Part shown: positions 7,811 through 13,130 of the stretch, one piece after another
Numbering within the stretch: position 1 is the first letter of the stretch
How the letters are laid out: every line of letters begins with the position of its first letter
NCBI GenBank assembly: GCA_040756745.1
Contig: JBFLYO010000048.1
Coordinates: 1 to 18,735 of the forward strand
Source of the DNA: JBFLYO01 sp040756745
Lineage (GTDB): Bacteria; Bacteroidota; Ignavibacteria; UBA10030; UBA6906
Length of the DNA stretch: 18,735 nucleotides
Direction of reading: 5' to 3'
Notes under the pieces: model-generated
Seen by the model: only the letters and a program-made list of their open reading frames with translations
What the model was told of the DNA's origin: nothing
Databases searched by the model: none
Translations under genes and position numbers: made by a program

Positions 7811-8197
7811 TCAAGAATTGTCGGGAGAGGCCTTCATTCGGTGCAGGCGTGCGGCGATGATAATGCCCGCAATCTGCAGGGCCGCCAGGGCGATCCCGCC
7901 CGCGATCAGTCCGTTCATCGTGGCAGCATTCTCCGGTCCCCAGATCCAACCTCCTGCCGCCACGGTGAGGGCCAGGAGGGTCGAGCCCAGGAACAGCGGG
8001 ATCGCAGCGATCACCACCAGCCATCGTTTCCTCCATGTCAGGCCGGCAGCAACAGCGACTAAGAGCGCGACGGCAACAAGAGGGAAGGCCAACTCCCTCT
8101 GACGGCCTGGCAGACCCGAGATCTGATCGACGAGAGCGAGGACAAGGAGGAGTGCGGCGAGCAGCGCGTTGATCGCCGCGCACGCCGGTCGGGCCAT
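7811..8197 (-). CDS. Small hypothetical membrane protein
   Basis: I do not recognise this 128-residue protein. It has about four hydrophobic helices (residues near 8-26, 36-53, 58-80 and 93-113), short loops and a basic end (AARLHRMK), typical of a small integral inner-membrane protein. The ATG at 8197 lies 11 bases after the stop of the PspC-domain gene, and those bases include a G-run (CGGGGGGCGGC) that may act as ribosome binding site. A longer reading starting at 8242 would overlap the PspC gene by over 30 bases and is less likely. The tight spacing suggests co-transcription with the PspC gene and perhaps a shared role at the membrane. Confidence 0.6.
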   Translation of the reverse strand: MARPACAAINALLAALLLVLALVDQISGLPGRQRELAFPLVAVALLVAVAAGLTWRKRWLVVIAAIPLFLGSTLLALTVAAGGWIWGPENAATMNGLIAGGIALAALQIAGIIIAARLHRMKASPDNS

Positions 8198-8208
8198 GCC
8201 GCCCCCCG

Positions 8209-8403
8209 TCACTTCGCCGGGGGGGGAGGAATGATCAGCCATGCAATGAGGTATCCGAACAGGACGGGGACGATGGCTGTCACTAACGCAATGAGAACGG
8301 TGACGAGCCGGACAATTGTGGGGTCGACGTCCAGATACTCTGCAATGCCGCCGCAGACGCCGGCGATCTTTTTGTCAGCACTGGAGAGATAGAGGCGTTT
8401 CAC
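8209..8403 (-). CDS. PspC-domain membrane protein
   Basis: A 64-residue protein that is almost exactly one PspC domain. The N-terminal motif (KRLYLSSADKKIAGVCGGIAEYLDVDPTIVRL) is the conserved part, followed by one hydrophobic helix (VTVLIALVTAIVPVLFGYLIAWLIIP) and a Pro-rich end. In the phage-shock system of enterobacteria PspC is an inner-membrane sensor component; stand-alone short PspC proteins are common elsewhere with no proven role. The start is a GTG with AGGA about five bases upstream. It is the first gene of a two-gene unit and is divergent from the GroES-type gene, with which it shares a 112-base intergenic region. Confidence 0.88.
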   Translation of the reverse strand: MKRLYLSSADKKIAGVCGGIAEYLDVDPTIVRLVTVLIALVTAIVPVLFGYLIAWLIIPPPPAK

Positions 8404-8445
8404 GTGTTCCTGGAGTTATGTGAGTTGGGTACCGCACGACAGCCG

Positions 8446-8474
8446 TTGTGAGTGAACAGCGGATTCCGTACGTT
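8446..8474 (+). promoter_or_regulatory. Candidate promoter of the GroES-type gene
   Basis: TTGTGA (8446-8451) and TACGTT (8469-8474) are separated by exactly 17 bases. This would start transcription near 8481, about 35 bases before the ATG at 8516. Both boxes deviate from consensus. No CIRCE-type inverted repeat is visible. Confidence 0.3.
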
Positions 8475-8515
8475 GTACATTGTGCCGACGGCACTCTGCC
8501 ACCAAGGAGGCCTTC

Positions 8516-8884
8516 ATGCAGTTCAGAAAGCAGATGATTGTGATCGGCGACAGGATCCTCCTGCAGCTTGACGACGGCGAAGACAAGACGAAGTCAGGGC
8601 TCTATCTTCCCGCATCTGTCCGCGAAAAGGAAAAAGTCGCCATGGGACGCGTGGTGAAAGTCGGTCCCGGCTACCCTATCCCGAACCCGAATTACACCGA
8701 AGACGAACCCTGGTCTGCTCCCAAGGATCCCATGCGCTACATACCGCTCCAGGCGAAGGAGGGGGATTACGCCATCTTCCTGCGGGAGCAGGGAGTTGAA
8801 GTGGAATTCGAAGAACGGAAGTATCTCATCGTGCCGCAGTCCGCGGTCCTGATGCTGGTCCGCGAGGAGCTCAGCGAGCTCTAA
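8516..8884 (+). CDS. groES: GroES-type co-chaperonin with enlarged insertion
   Basis: A 122-residue protein related to GroES/Cpn10, the lid of the GroEL folding chamber. Visible landmarks: the first barrel strand GDRILLQLDD (11-20), a mobile-loop region with KTKSGLYLP (24-32), then VAMGRVVKVGPG (41-52) and the closing strands DYAIFLREQGVEVEFEERKYLIVPQSAVLMLV (84-115). Between residues 52 and 78 there is a Pro-rich insertion (YPIPNPNY, PWSAPKDPMRYIPLQ) where classical GroES has a shorter turn. I recall similar GroES variants from Bacteroidota relatives. No groEL follows; the next gene is convergent. The start is certain: AAGGAGG at 8504-8510 lies 5 bases before the ATG. Whether it caps GroEL alone or mixes with a standard GroES cannot be told. 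Confidence 0.82.
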   Translation: MQFRKQMIVIGDRILLQLDDGEDKTKSGLYLPASVREKEKVAMGRVVKVGPGYPIPNPNYTEDEPWSAPKDPMRYIPLQAKEGDYAIFLREQGVEVEFEERKYLIVPQSAVLMLVREELSEL

Positions 8885-8899
8885 CACCGCCAGACAGGT

Positions 8900-9955
8900 T
8901 TACGCGACGGTGATCTCTTTGGCGAGATACACGTCCTGAATCGCATTCAGAAGCGCGGCGCCTTCCCTCATCGGCCGCTGAAACGCTTTTCTCCCCGAGA
9001 TCAGGCCAGTTCCCCCCGCCCTCTTGTTGATGACCGCCGTCTTCACCGCTTCGACCATGTCGTTCTCACCCGACGGGCCTCCGGAATTGATCAGGCCGGC
9101 TCTTCCCATGTAGCAGTTTGCCACCTGATATCGGGTGAGGTCGATGGGATGATCACTCGTGAGGTCGGTGTACACCTTCTTGTGCGTCTTGCCGAAGTTG
9201 AGCGCCGTGTATCCGCCGTTGTTCTCCGGGAGTTTCTGCTTGATAATATCGGCCTCGATGGTGACTCCAAGGTGGTTGGCCTGACCGGTCAGGTCGGCCG
9301 AAACGTGGTAGTCCTTTTCCTTGGTCTTGAATGCGCTGTTCCGTGTGTAACACCAGAGGATCGTGGCCATCCCCAGTTCATGTGCGTACTTGAAGGCGGC
9401 GGTAACCTCCTGGATCTGCCGCTTTGACTCTTCCGAACCGAAGTAGATCGTCGCACCGGCGGCAACGCACCCCATCTCAAATGCCATATCGATGTCGCCA
9501 AACATGATCTGGTCGTACGTGTTCGGGTACGAGAGGAATTCGTTGTGGTTGATTTTGGCGATTAAGGGAATCTTGTGCGCATACTTCCGTGCGACGGATC
9601 CGAGCACGCCAAACGTCGAGGCAACGGCGTTGCATCCCCCTTCGATGGCCAATTTCACGATGTTTTCAGGGTCAAAGTAGGCGGGATTCGGGGCGAAGGA
9701 GGCACCGGCCGAGTGCTCAATTCCCTGATCCACGGGGAGGATGGAGAGGTATCCCGTCCCGGCGAGCCGGCCGGTGTTGAACATCTGGGCCAGGTTTCGG
9801 AGTACGCCCGGCTTCCGGTCCGACGGGATGAATACCCTATCCAGAAAATCCGGACCGGGGAGGTGCAGCATGTCTTTCGGAATGGTTTTGCACTGGTGGT
9901 TGAGAAGCTTCTCGGCGTCGGCTCCCAACAATTGTTCGATGTCTCTGATTTGCAT
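8900..9955 (-). CDS. fbaB: Class I fructose-bisphosphate aldolase
   Basis: A 351-residue cytoplasmic enzyme of the FbaB/DhnA type, which cleaves fructose 1,6-bisphosphate to glyceraldehyde 3-phosphate and dihydroxyacetone phosphate in glycolysis and catalyses the reverse in gluconeogenesis. Length and conserved blocks match E. coli FbaB closely: LSILPVDQGIEHS (70-82), IPLIAKINHNEFL (129-141), ATIYFGSEES (168-177), ADIIKQKLPENNGGY (235-249), NCYMGRAGLINSGG (280-293), VINKRAGGTGLISGRKAF (308-325). Lys239 is at the position expected for the Schiff-base lysine. The start is supported by AAGGAGAA (9963-9970), 7 bases before the ATG. It is monocistronic, and its end is only 15 bases from the end of the convergent GroES-type gene with no terminator between them. 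Confidence 0.95.
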   Translation of the reverse strand: MQIRDIEQLLGADAEKLLNHQCKTIPKDMLHLPGPDFLDRVFIPSDRKPGVLRNLAQMFNTGRLAGTGYLSILPVDQGIEHSAGASFAPNPAYFDPENIVKLAIEGGCNAVASTFGVLGSVARKYAHKIPLIAKINHNEFLSYPNTYDQIMFGDIDMAFEMGCVAAGATIYFGSEESKRQIQEVTAAFKYAHELGMATILWCYTRNSAFKTKEKDYHVSADLTGQANHLGVTIEADIIKQKLPENNGGYTALNFGKTHKKVYTDLTSDHPIDLTRYQVANCYMGRAGLINSGGPSGENDMVEAVKTAVINKRAGGTGLISGRKAFQRPMREGAALLNAIQDVYLAKEITVA

Positions 9956-9987
9956 TACGCGATTCTCCTTGCGAGGTAGTGTACGAA

Positions 9988-10005
9988 CGGCGCGCCAACG
10001 CGCCG
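9988..10005 (-). other. Stem-loop at the 5' end of the fbaB transcript
   Basis: CGGCGCG (9988-9994) and CGCGCCG (9999-10005) form a perfect 7-base-pair GC stem with a four-base loop, 33-50 bases upstream of the fbaB start. If the promoter proposed next to it is right, this stem is at or very near the 5' end of the mRNA, where such structures can stabilise transcripts. Confidence 0.55.
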
Positions 10006-10011
10006 AGCCTC

Positions 10012-10040
10012 AATATACCGAACGGGGCGCAAACCTACAA
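10012..10040 (-). promoter_or_regulatory. Candidate promoter of fbaB
   Basis: On the minus strand TTGTAG (10040-10035) and TATATT (10017-10012) are 17 bases apart, giving a start near 10005. The -10 box is good and the -35 box weak. An 11-base inverted repeat, CTACA-A-TGTAG (10035-10045), overlaps the -35 box and could be an operator half-site pair. Confidence 0.4.
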
Positions 10041-10206
10041 TGTAGAAATTGCCTCCCGATGACAGGAAGAGCTGAAAAAAGTACAGCTCTGTAGCTAAAG
10101 GACGACACTCGTATGTGTAAAAAACACTGGATTACGGTGAACTTTTCTGGCACAGAAATCGTATATGAGGTAGACGGATTTGCAACAGTCAGGAAAGGAG
10201 GCAGCC

Positions 10207-10356
10207 GTGAAAATCCAGTATCGATTCGCCCGGTTATCGAAAGACCAGCGGGAGTTTCTGGAGATGGTCCTCCTTGAGGAGATGGATCTTCAGCGGTGGT
10301 ACGCGGTTACGTACAGCACGATCCTCGGTCGTGAAGTTTTTCTCTACCTTCAGTAG
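10207..10356 (+). CDS. Candidate 49-residue protein, unknown function
   Basis: A short reading frame starting with GTG and preceded by an excellent ribosome binding site, AAAGGAGG (10194-10201), with a five-base spacer. That is the main argument that it is translated. The protein begins MKIQYRFARLSKDQREFLE and continues through a charged, probably helical stretch (MVLLEEMDLQRWY) to a more hydrophobic end (GREVFLYLQ). I do not recognise it. A second frame (10113-10277, 54 codons, weak ribosome binding site) overlaps it and could instead be the real gene, since both are short enough to occur by chance. A further small frame follows after 15 bases, and a strong terminator closes the unit. Confidence 0.45.
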   Translation: MKIQYRFARLSKDQREFLEMVLLEEMDLQRWYAVTYSTILGREVFLYLQ

Positions 10357-10371
10357 GAACGGACGGCAACA

Positions 10372-10530
10372 ATGAGAACGTTGACGATTACGGCAATGAT
10401 GGCGGCACTCGTAGCACTCCCGTTGATCCTCCGAAAGCGCCGGGCCCGGCTGCAGACTATCGCGGTCGAGTCCGGCGTCCGTCCTCCGGACGATCCAAGA
10501 CGCTACGACCTGTTTGATTTCATGTTTTAG
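10372..10530 (+). CDS. Candidate 52-residue single-helix membrane protein
   Basis: A short ATG frame, 15 bases after the preceding 49-residue frame. It encodes one hydrophobic helix (about residues 4-20, with AMMAALVALPLIL), then a strongly basic stop-transfer patch (RKRRAR at 21-26), then a short cytoplasmic tail ending in the aromatic/acidic motif YDLFDFMF. Hydrophobic helix plus positive patch plus a patterned C-terminus is more ordered than expected from random sequence. The ribosome binding site is weak (AGGAA, 12 bases from the ATG), so it may depend on coupling to the frame upstream. A rho-independent terminator begins 54 bases after the stop. No family recognised. Confidence 0.45.
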   Translation: MRTLTITAMMAALVALPLILRKRRARLQTIAVESGVRPPDDPRRYDLFDFMF

Positions 10531-10583
10531 CTGTTCCATGGTGACAGGCCTCGCGGGTGGGAGCGGGGCCGAGTGGGAAGATG

Positions 10584-10626
10584 GCGGAGGGCGCGCTGGT
10601 GGGTCGCGCACTCCGCTTTTTCTTTT
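10584..10626 (+). terminator. Rho-independent terminator after the small-ORF pair
   Basis: GCGGAGGGCGCG (10584-10595) pairs with CGCGCACTCCGC (10605-10616) with a single mismatch and a 9-base loop. The T-rich tract TTTTTCTTTT follows immediately (10617-10626). It shows that a plus-strand transcript ends here, which supports real transcription across the small frames at 10207-10530. Confidence 0.85.
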
Positions 10627-10761
10627 GTCTCCTCGTCTCCCCCTCCAAGTCTCCAGGTCCCACCCGTCGCCGGGTCCCCCTGCCCACATGCCGCAATGAA
10701 TGCGGGGGACATGGGGAGTGGGGGGGGTGGGGAATATCCTGGGCTTGCGGCAACAAAGCGC
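10627..10761. other. Non-coding stretch with pyrimidine-rich then G-rich halves
   Basis: There is no convincing gene here. The plus strand is first pyrimidine-rich (about 10617-10680) and then G-rich (10701-10732). The two halves can partly pair; the clearest piece is CCGCA (10691-10695) with TGCGG (10701-10705). The composition differs from all neighbouring DNA. Confidence 0.5.
10704..10732 (+). other. Putative G-quadruplex motif
   Basis: Four G-tracts of 5, 4, 8 and 4 bases (10704-10708, 10713-10716, 10720-10727, 10729-10732) are separated by loops of only 4, 3 and 1 bases. This meets the standard four-tract quadruplex pattern with room to spare. The motif lies 30 bases upstream of the -35 box of the cold-shock promoter, so it is in DNA upstream of that transcript and not in its RNA. 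Confidence 0.65.
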
Positions 10762-10790
10762 TTGCAATTCATTCCCGCGTGTGCTATCTT
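10762..10790 (+). promoter_or_regulatory. Promoter of the cold-shock operon
   Basis: TTGCAA (10762-10767) and TATCTT (10785-10790) are separated by exactly 17 bases. Transcription would start near 10797, giving a leader of about 216 bases before the first cold-shock gene. Confidence 0.6.
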
Positions 10791-10796
10791 AGCAAC

Positions 10797-11012
10797 GCAA
10801 ACTACAGTACACCGTTTTTTGCACTTTTAATGGTTCCGTTGATTCGGAGGGCGACCTCTGGAACGGACAGCAAACGCTCGTAACAGCGGTGATAGTTGAG
10901 GGATAACACCCGCTACCCGACCTGTTGGCTATTAAGAGGCAATAAATCAGGTGCCCCAGGCGGGGCGGCTTTGCCGTACGATTTCAGGTACACTTTCCGA
11001 AAGGAGATTCCC
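10797..11012 (+). other. Long structured 5' leader of the cold-shock gene
   Basis: This roughly 216-base stretch has no convincing reading frame tied to a ribosome binding site; an upstream extension of the downstream frame to 10896 lacks one. It contains a chain of possible stems: ACCTG/CAGGT (10920-10924 with 10948-10952), GCCCC/GGGGC (10953-10957 with 10962-10966) and CGGC/GCCG (10966-10969 with 10973-10976). It ends in the strong ribosome binding site AAGGAG (11001-11006). Long leaders that fold differently at low temperature are known for cspA-type genes; the same role here is inference. Confidence 0.55.
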
Positions 11013-11213
11013 ATGGAAAAGGGAGTCGTGAAGTGGTTCAACGGGGCCAAGGGCTTTGGTTTCATCCAGCGCGAGTCGGGCGAAGACGTCTTCGTCCACT
11101 ACAAGGCGATCGTTGGGGAAGGCTACAAGACGCTGAACGAGGGCGACAAGGTCCAGTTCGACGTTGAGAAGGGGCCCAAGGGTCTGCAGGCTTCAAACGT
11201 CACGAAAGTCTGA
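11013..11213 (+). CDS. csp: Cold-shock protein (CspA family), first copy
   Basis: A 66-residue single cold-shock domain that binds single-stranded RNA or DNA and acts as an RNA chaperone. It shows the family start MEKGVVKWFNGAKGFGFI, RNP1 as KGFGFIQ, RNP2 as DVFVHY, and the closing part EGDKVQFDVEKGPKGLQASNV. Length equals E. coli-type Csp proteins. The start is fixed by AAGGAG six bases upstream of the ATG. The gene has its own promoter and long leader upstream and a strong terminator directly after it, so it is probably transcribed mostly alone, with some read-through into the second copy. Confidence 0.95.
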   Translation: MEKGVVKWFNGAKGFGFIQRESGEDVFVHYKAIVGEGYKTLNEGDKVQFDVEKGPKGLQASNVTKV

Positions 11214-11223
11214 CGTTGTCGCG

Positions 11224-11271
11224 GAACCGCGGTTCAGGCCCCGGCGTGTCGGCCGGGGCTTTTGTATTTTT
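11224..11271 (+). terminator. Terminator between the two cold-shock genes, with adjacent palindrome
   Basis: GCCCCGGC (11238-11245) and GCCGGGGC (11252-11259) form a perfect 8-base-pair stem with a 6-base loop, followed by TTTTGTATTTTT (11260-11271), a textbook rho-independent terminator. Just before it lies a perfect 12-base palindrome, GAACCGCGGTTC (11224-11235), whose role is unknown. Confidence 0.88.
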
Positions 11272-11298
11272 CACGTGTTTATCATTAAGGACGGGTGC

Positions 11299-11499
11299 AT
11301 GACTGGTACAGTGAAATTCTTCAACGGAGCAAAGGGCTACGGGTTCATCACGGCTGACGGAGGAGAGGAGATCTTCTTTCATCAGAGCAACGTGAAGCAG
11401 ACCGGGTTCCGGGACACCCTGAAACAGGGTGACCTGGTGACCTTCGAGATCAAGACGGAGCAAAAGGGGAAACGGGCGATCAACATCGTTCGCCAGTGA
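11299..11499 (+). CDS. csp: Cold-shock protein (CspA family), second copy
   Basis: A 66-residue cold-shock domain, diverged from the first copy: MTGTVKFFNGAKGYGFI, RNP1 KGYGFIT, RNP2 as EIFFHQ, then GDLVTFEIKTEQKGKRAINI. It keeps the aromatic residues that stack on nucleic-acid bases, though RNP2 has Phe-His-Gln where the first copy has Val-His-Tyr. The ATG at 11299 is preceded by AAGGA with a 7-base spacer. Only 27 bases separate it from the terminator of the first copy, so it either relies on read-through or has a promoter overlapping that terminator. The following nitrilase-family gene starts 7 bases after its stop. Confidence 0.94.
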   Translation: MTGTVKFFNGAKGYGFITADGGEEIFFHQSNVKQTGFRDTLKQGDLVTFEIKTEQKGKRAINIVRQ

Positions 11500-11506
11500 T
11501 CCTCCC

Positions 11507-12289
11507 ATGTCCCTGCTTCGTGTCGGCCTCTGCCTTGATCTGGAGGCCACTCGGCAATTGACCGGGCAGGATATCCTGGTCTTTCCCGAGATGGTCGACA
11601 GCGGCTACGCCGCACTGAATGGTGGGGCGGAGCCGCACCGAAGGGGAGATGCCCTGCTGCAGACCTTTGCCGAGCTCTCGCGCACCGTCGCGCCGACCTG
11701 CATCGCAGGCAGCGTCTATCTGAATGATCCTCCCCCTGCCACCAGCAACACGAGCCTGGTCTTCCGCAAGGGACGGCTCGTGTACCGGTACGACAAAATC
11801 CATCTCTTCCGCCCCACGGGCGACCACAAGTATTTCAGCCCCGGGAAAACCTTCGGCGTATTCAGAGCGGAATCCTCCTCGGGACGTGTTCGCTGCGGCG
11901 TCATCATTTGCTACGACCTCCGCTTTCCGGAACTGACGCGTTCGCTGGCTTTGCAGGGGATGCAGGTCCTCTTTGTCCCCGCCCGCTGGCCGGCAGTGCG
12001 CGATGAGGCGTGGCAGTCGCTGTTGAAAGCCCGCGCGATCGAGAACCAGGTCTTTGTCGTAGGGTGTAATGCGGAAGGAGAGGAAGGGGGGGCGTCGTAC
12101 GTGTTCGACCCGCTGGGCGTGATGGTCTACTCAAGCCGCGAGACGGTGCCCGCACGCGCGCATGCCGTGACACTCGATCTGGAGCGGCTCGCCGAGGCGC
12201 GGACGCTGCACGACAATCTTGCTGACGCCGTTGTGCTGCGGTCCTTCCGCATTCCCGCCAGCGTCACTGCGCGGCGTCGTCCCACGTGA
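11507..12289 (+). CDS. Carbon-nitrogen hydrolase (nitrilase superfamily) with short N-terminus
   Basis: A 260-residue cytoplasmic amidohydrolase. The Glu-Lys-Cys catalytic triad is visible: E28 in LVFPEM, K97 in YDKIHLF and C135 in VIICYDLRFPE. The last motif resembles omega-amidase/Nit2-like and YafV-type enzymes, which hydrolyse 2-oxoglutaramate and similar amides. Other family features are HKYFSPGKTFGVF and LLKARAIENQVFVVGCN. Catalytic Glu is usually near residue 40-45; here it is residue 28. Only about nine residues separate the first strand (LRVGLCLDL) from the Glu-bearing strand, so the first helix is largely missing. The gene follows the second cold-shock gene by 7 bases, and its end overlaps the convergent transporter pseudogene by 26 bases. 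No Shine-Dalgarno is evident. Substrate unassigned. Confidence 0.85.
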   Translation: MSLLRVGLCLDLEATRQLTGQDILVFPEMVDSGYAALNGGAEPHRRGDALLQTFAELSRTVAPTCIAGSVYLNDPPPATSNTSLVFRKGRLVYRYDKIHLFRPTGDHKYFSPGKTFGVFRAESSSGRVRCGVIICYDLRFPELTRSLALQGMQVLFVPARWPAVRDEAWQSLLKARAIENQVFVVGCNAEGEEGGASYVFDPLGVMVYSSRETVPARAHAVTLDLERLAEARTLHDNLADAVVLRSFRIPASVTARRRPT

Positions 12290-12654
12290 TCGATCGCGCG
12301 GCATAGATCAGGGGAACGCTCACCACCGTCACCAGCATTTTGATCAGATACTGGCCGCCGATGAGGGGAAGGAGGGGAAGGGCCCCGGATGCGATCTTTC
12401 CAGAAGGCAAACACCTCCACGTCAATCAAGGAGCTTGCAGGATACGCGGCGAGGCTCGCACCGACGATCCTCGGCGTTGATCCAAGGACCGCCGCGAACG
12501 ATTCTTGTCGTGCGAAGAACGACGGCGAAGGGAGCGCGTCGATAAACACGCCCCTCGGTGCGGCCATGCCGAGAAATGCGATGGGCTTGTTCGCCGTGAT
12601 ATTCGCGATCAGCTCGCAGGCGACGTACAGGACAATGACGAGGGTGGTTCCCAT
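12264..12654 (-). pseudogene. Queuosine-precursor transporter (YhhQ/VUT family), internally deleted and frameshifted
   Basis: Two frames together read like a damaged VUT-family transporter, which imports queuosine precursors (preQ0/preQ1). From the ATG at 12654 frame 1 gives LYVACELIANITANKPI, then GVFIDALP, then ESFAAVLGSTPRIVGASLAAY and SSLIDVEVFAFWKDRI. At about 12385 the homology moves to another frame: ALPLLPLIGGQYLIKML, VTVVSVPLIYAARSITWDD, stop at 12264. Compared with my memory of the family, roughly 40-45 residues are missing between GVFI and ALP (in frame), and about 30 are missing at the frame change. The product would lack several membrane helices. A frame-1 product would run on to 12127 with unrelated sequence across the nitrilase gene. 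It starts 6 bases after queF, so it was the second gene of a queuosine operon. An assembly error is the main alternative. Confidence 0.72.
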
Positions 12655-12660
12655 CGGGGG

Positions 12661-13068
12661 CTAGCGCCGCTTCGACCGGCCACGGTATTCCCTGCTTGCT
12701 ACCGTGTGGATGCCGCCGCGGATCTTGTAGTCGGCTGCGACCTTCATCCACTTGGGCTTCACGCACCGGACGAGGTCCTCCAGGATCCGGTTTACGGCGT
12801 GCTCCTGGTAGATCCCGACGCTGCGGTAGGAGAGCAGATAGTACTTGAGCGACCGGAGCTCGACCAGCACCTTGTCGGGGATATACTCGATGTGGATGGT
12901 GCCGAAGTCGGGGAGTCCCGACCAGGGACACACGGCCGTGAATTCTTCGGTGTCGATGTTCACCACGATCTCCTTGCCCGGGTATTCGTACGGGAGGGTT
13001 TCGAGCGCGCCGGGATCGATCGCGGAAACATCCTGGACGTCAAAGCGTTTGTCGAGCGGCTGGGGCAT
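12661..13068 (-). CDS. queF: NADPH-dependent 7-cyano-7-deazaguanine reductase (QueF, short type)
   Basis: A 135-residue enzyme of the tunnel-fold family that reduces the nitrile of preQ0 to the amine of preQ1 in queuosine biosynthesis, in the cytoplasm. It is the short (type I) form. Counting from the ATG at 13068, catalytic Cys47 and Asp54 are in CPWSGLPDF; the QueF motif reads ELRSLKYY; EHAVNRI follows. The family motif usually has Lys where this protein has Arg (ELR rather than ELK or ESK). A GTG six bases further upstream (13074) is an alternative start; neither has a clear ribosome binding site. The next gene downstream, after 6 bases, is the damaged queuosine-precursor transporter, which supports the assignment. 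Confidence 0.92.
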   Translation of the reverse strand: MPQPLDKRFDVQDVSAIDPGALETLPYEYPGKEIVVNIDTEEFTAVCPWSGLPDFGTIHIEYIPDKVLVELRSLKYYLLSYRSVGIYQEHAVNRILEDLVRCVKPKWMKVAADYKIRGGIHTVASREYRGRSKRR

Positions 13069-13130
13069 CTGCACAACGGCGAACAGGTGACTTGATGGCG
13101 TTGCGTTCCGCCAAATATACGACTCCCCGT

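Noticed and set aside
10148..10163. TGGCAC resembling the -24 half of a sigma-54 promoter
   Set aside because: The GC dinucleotide required at -12 is absent at the proper distance.
10113..10277. 54-codon frame beginning MCKKHWITVNF
   Set aside because: Its first half looks protein-like, but the ribosome binding site is weak (AAAGGA ten bases away) and it overlaps the 49-codon frame by 71 bases, which has the better start signal. Kept only as an alternative.
10234..10767. 177-codon minus-strand frame over the small-ORF and G-rich region
   Set aside because: It runs through the terminator and the quadruplex motif with low-complexity Pro/Arg sequence and has no domain or start signal.
12127..12263. 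Extension of the transporter frame across the nitrilase gene
   Set aside because: After the frame change the residues no longer resemble the family and are antisense to the nitrilase gene; the family C-terminus is in another frame and ends at 12264.
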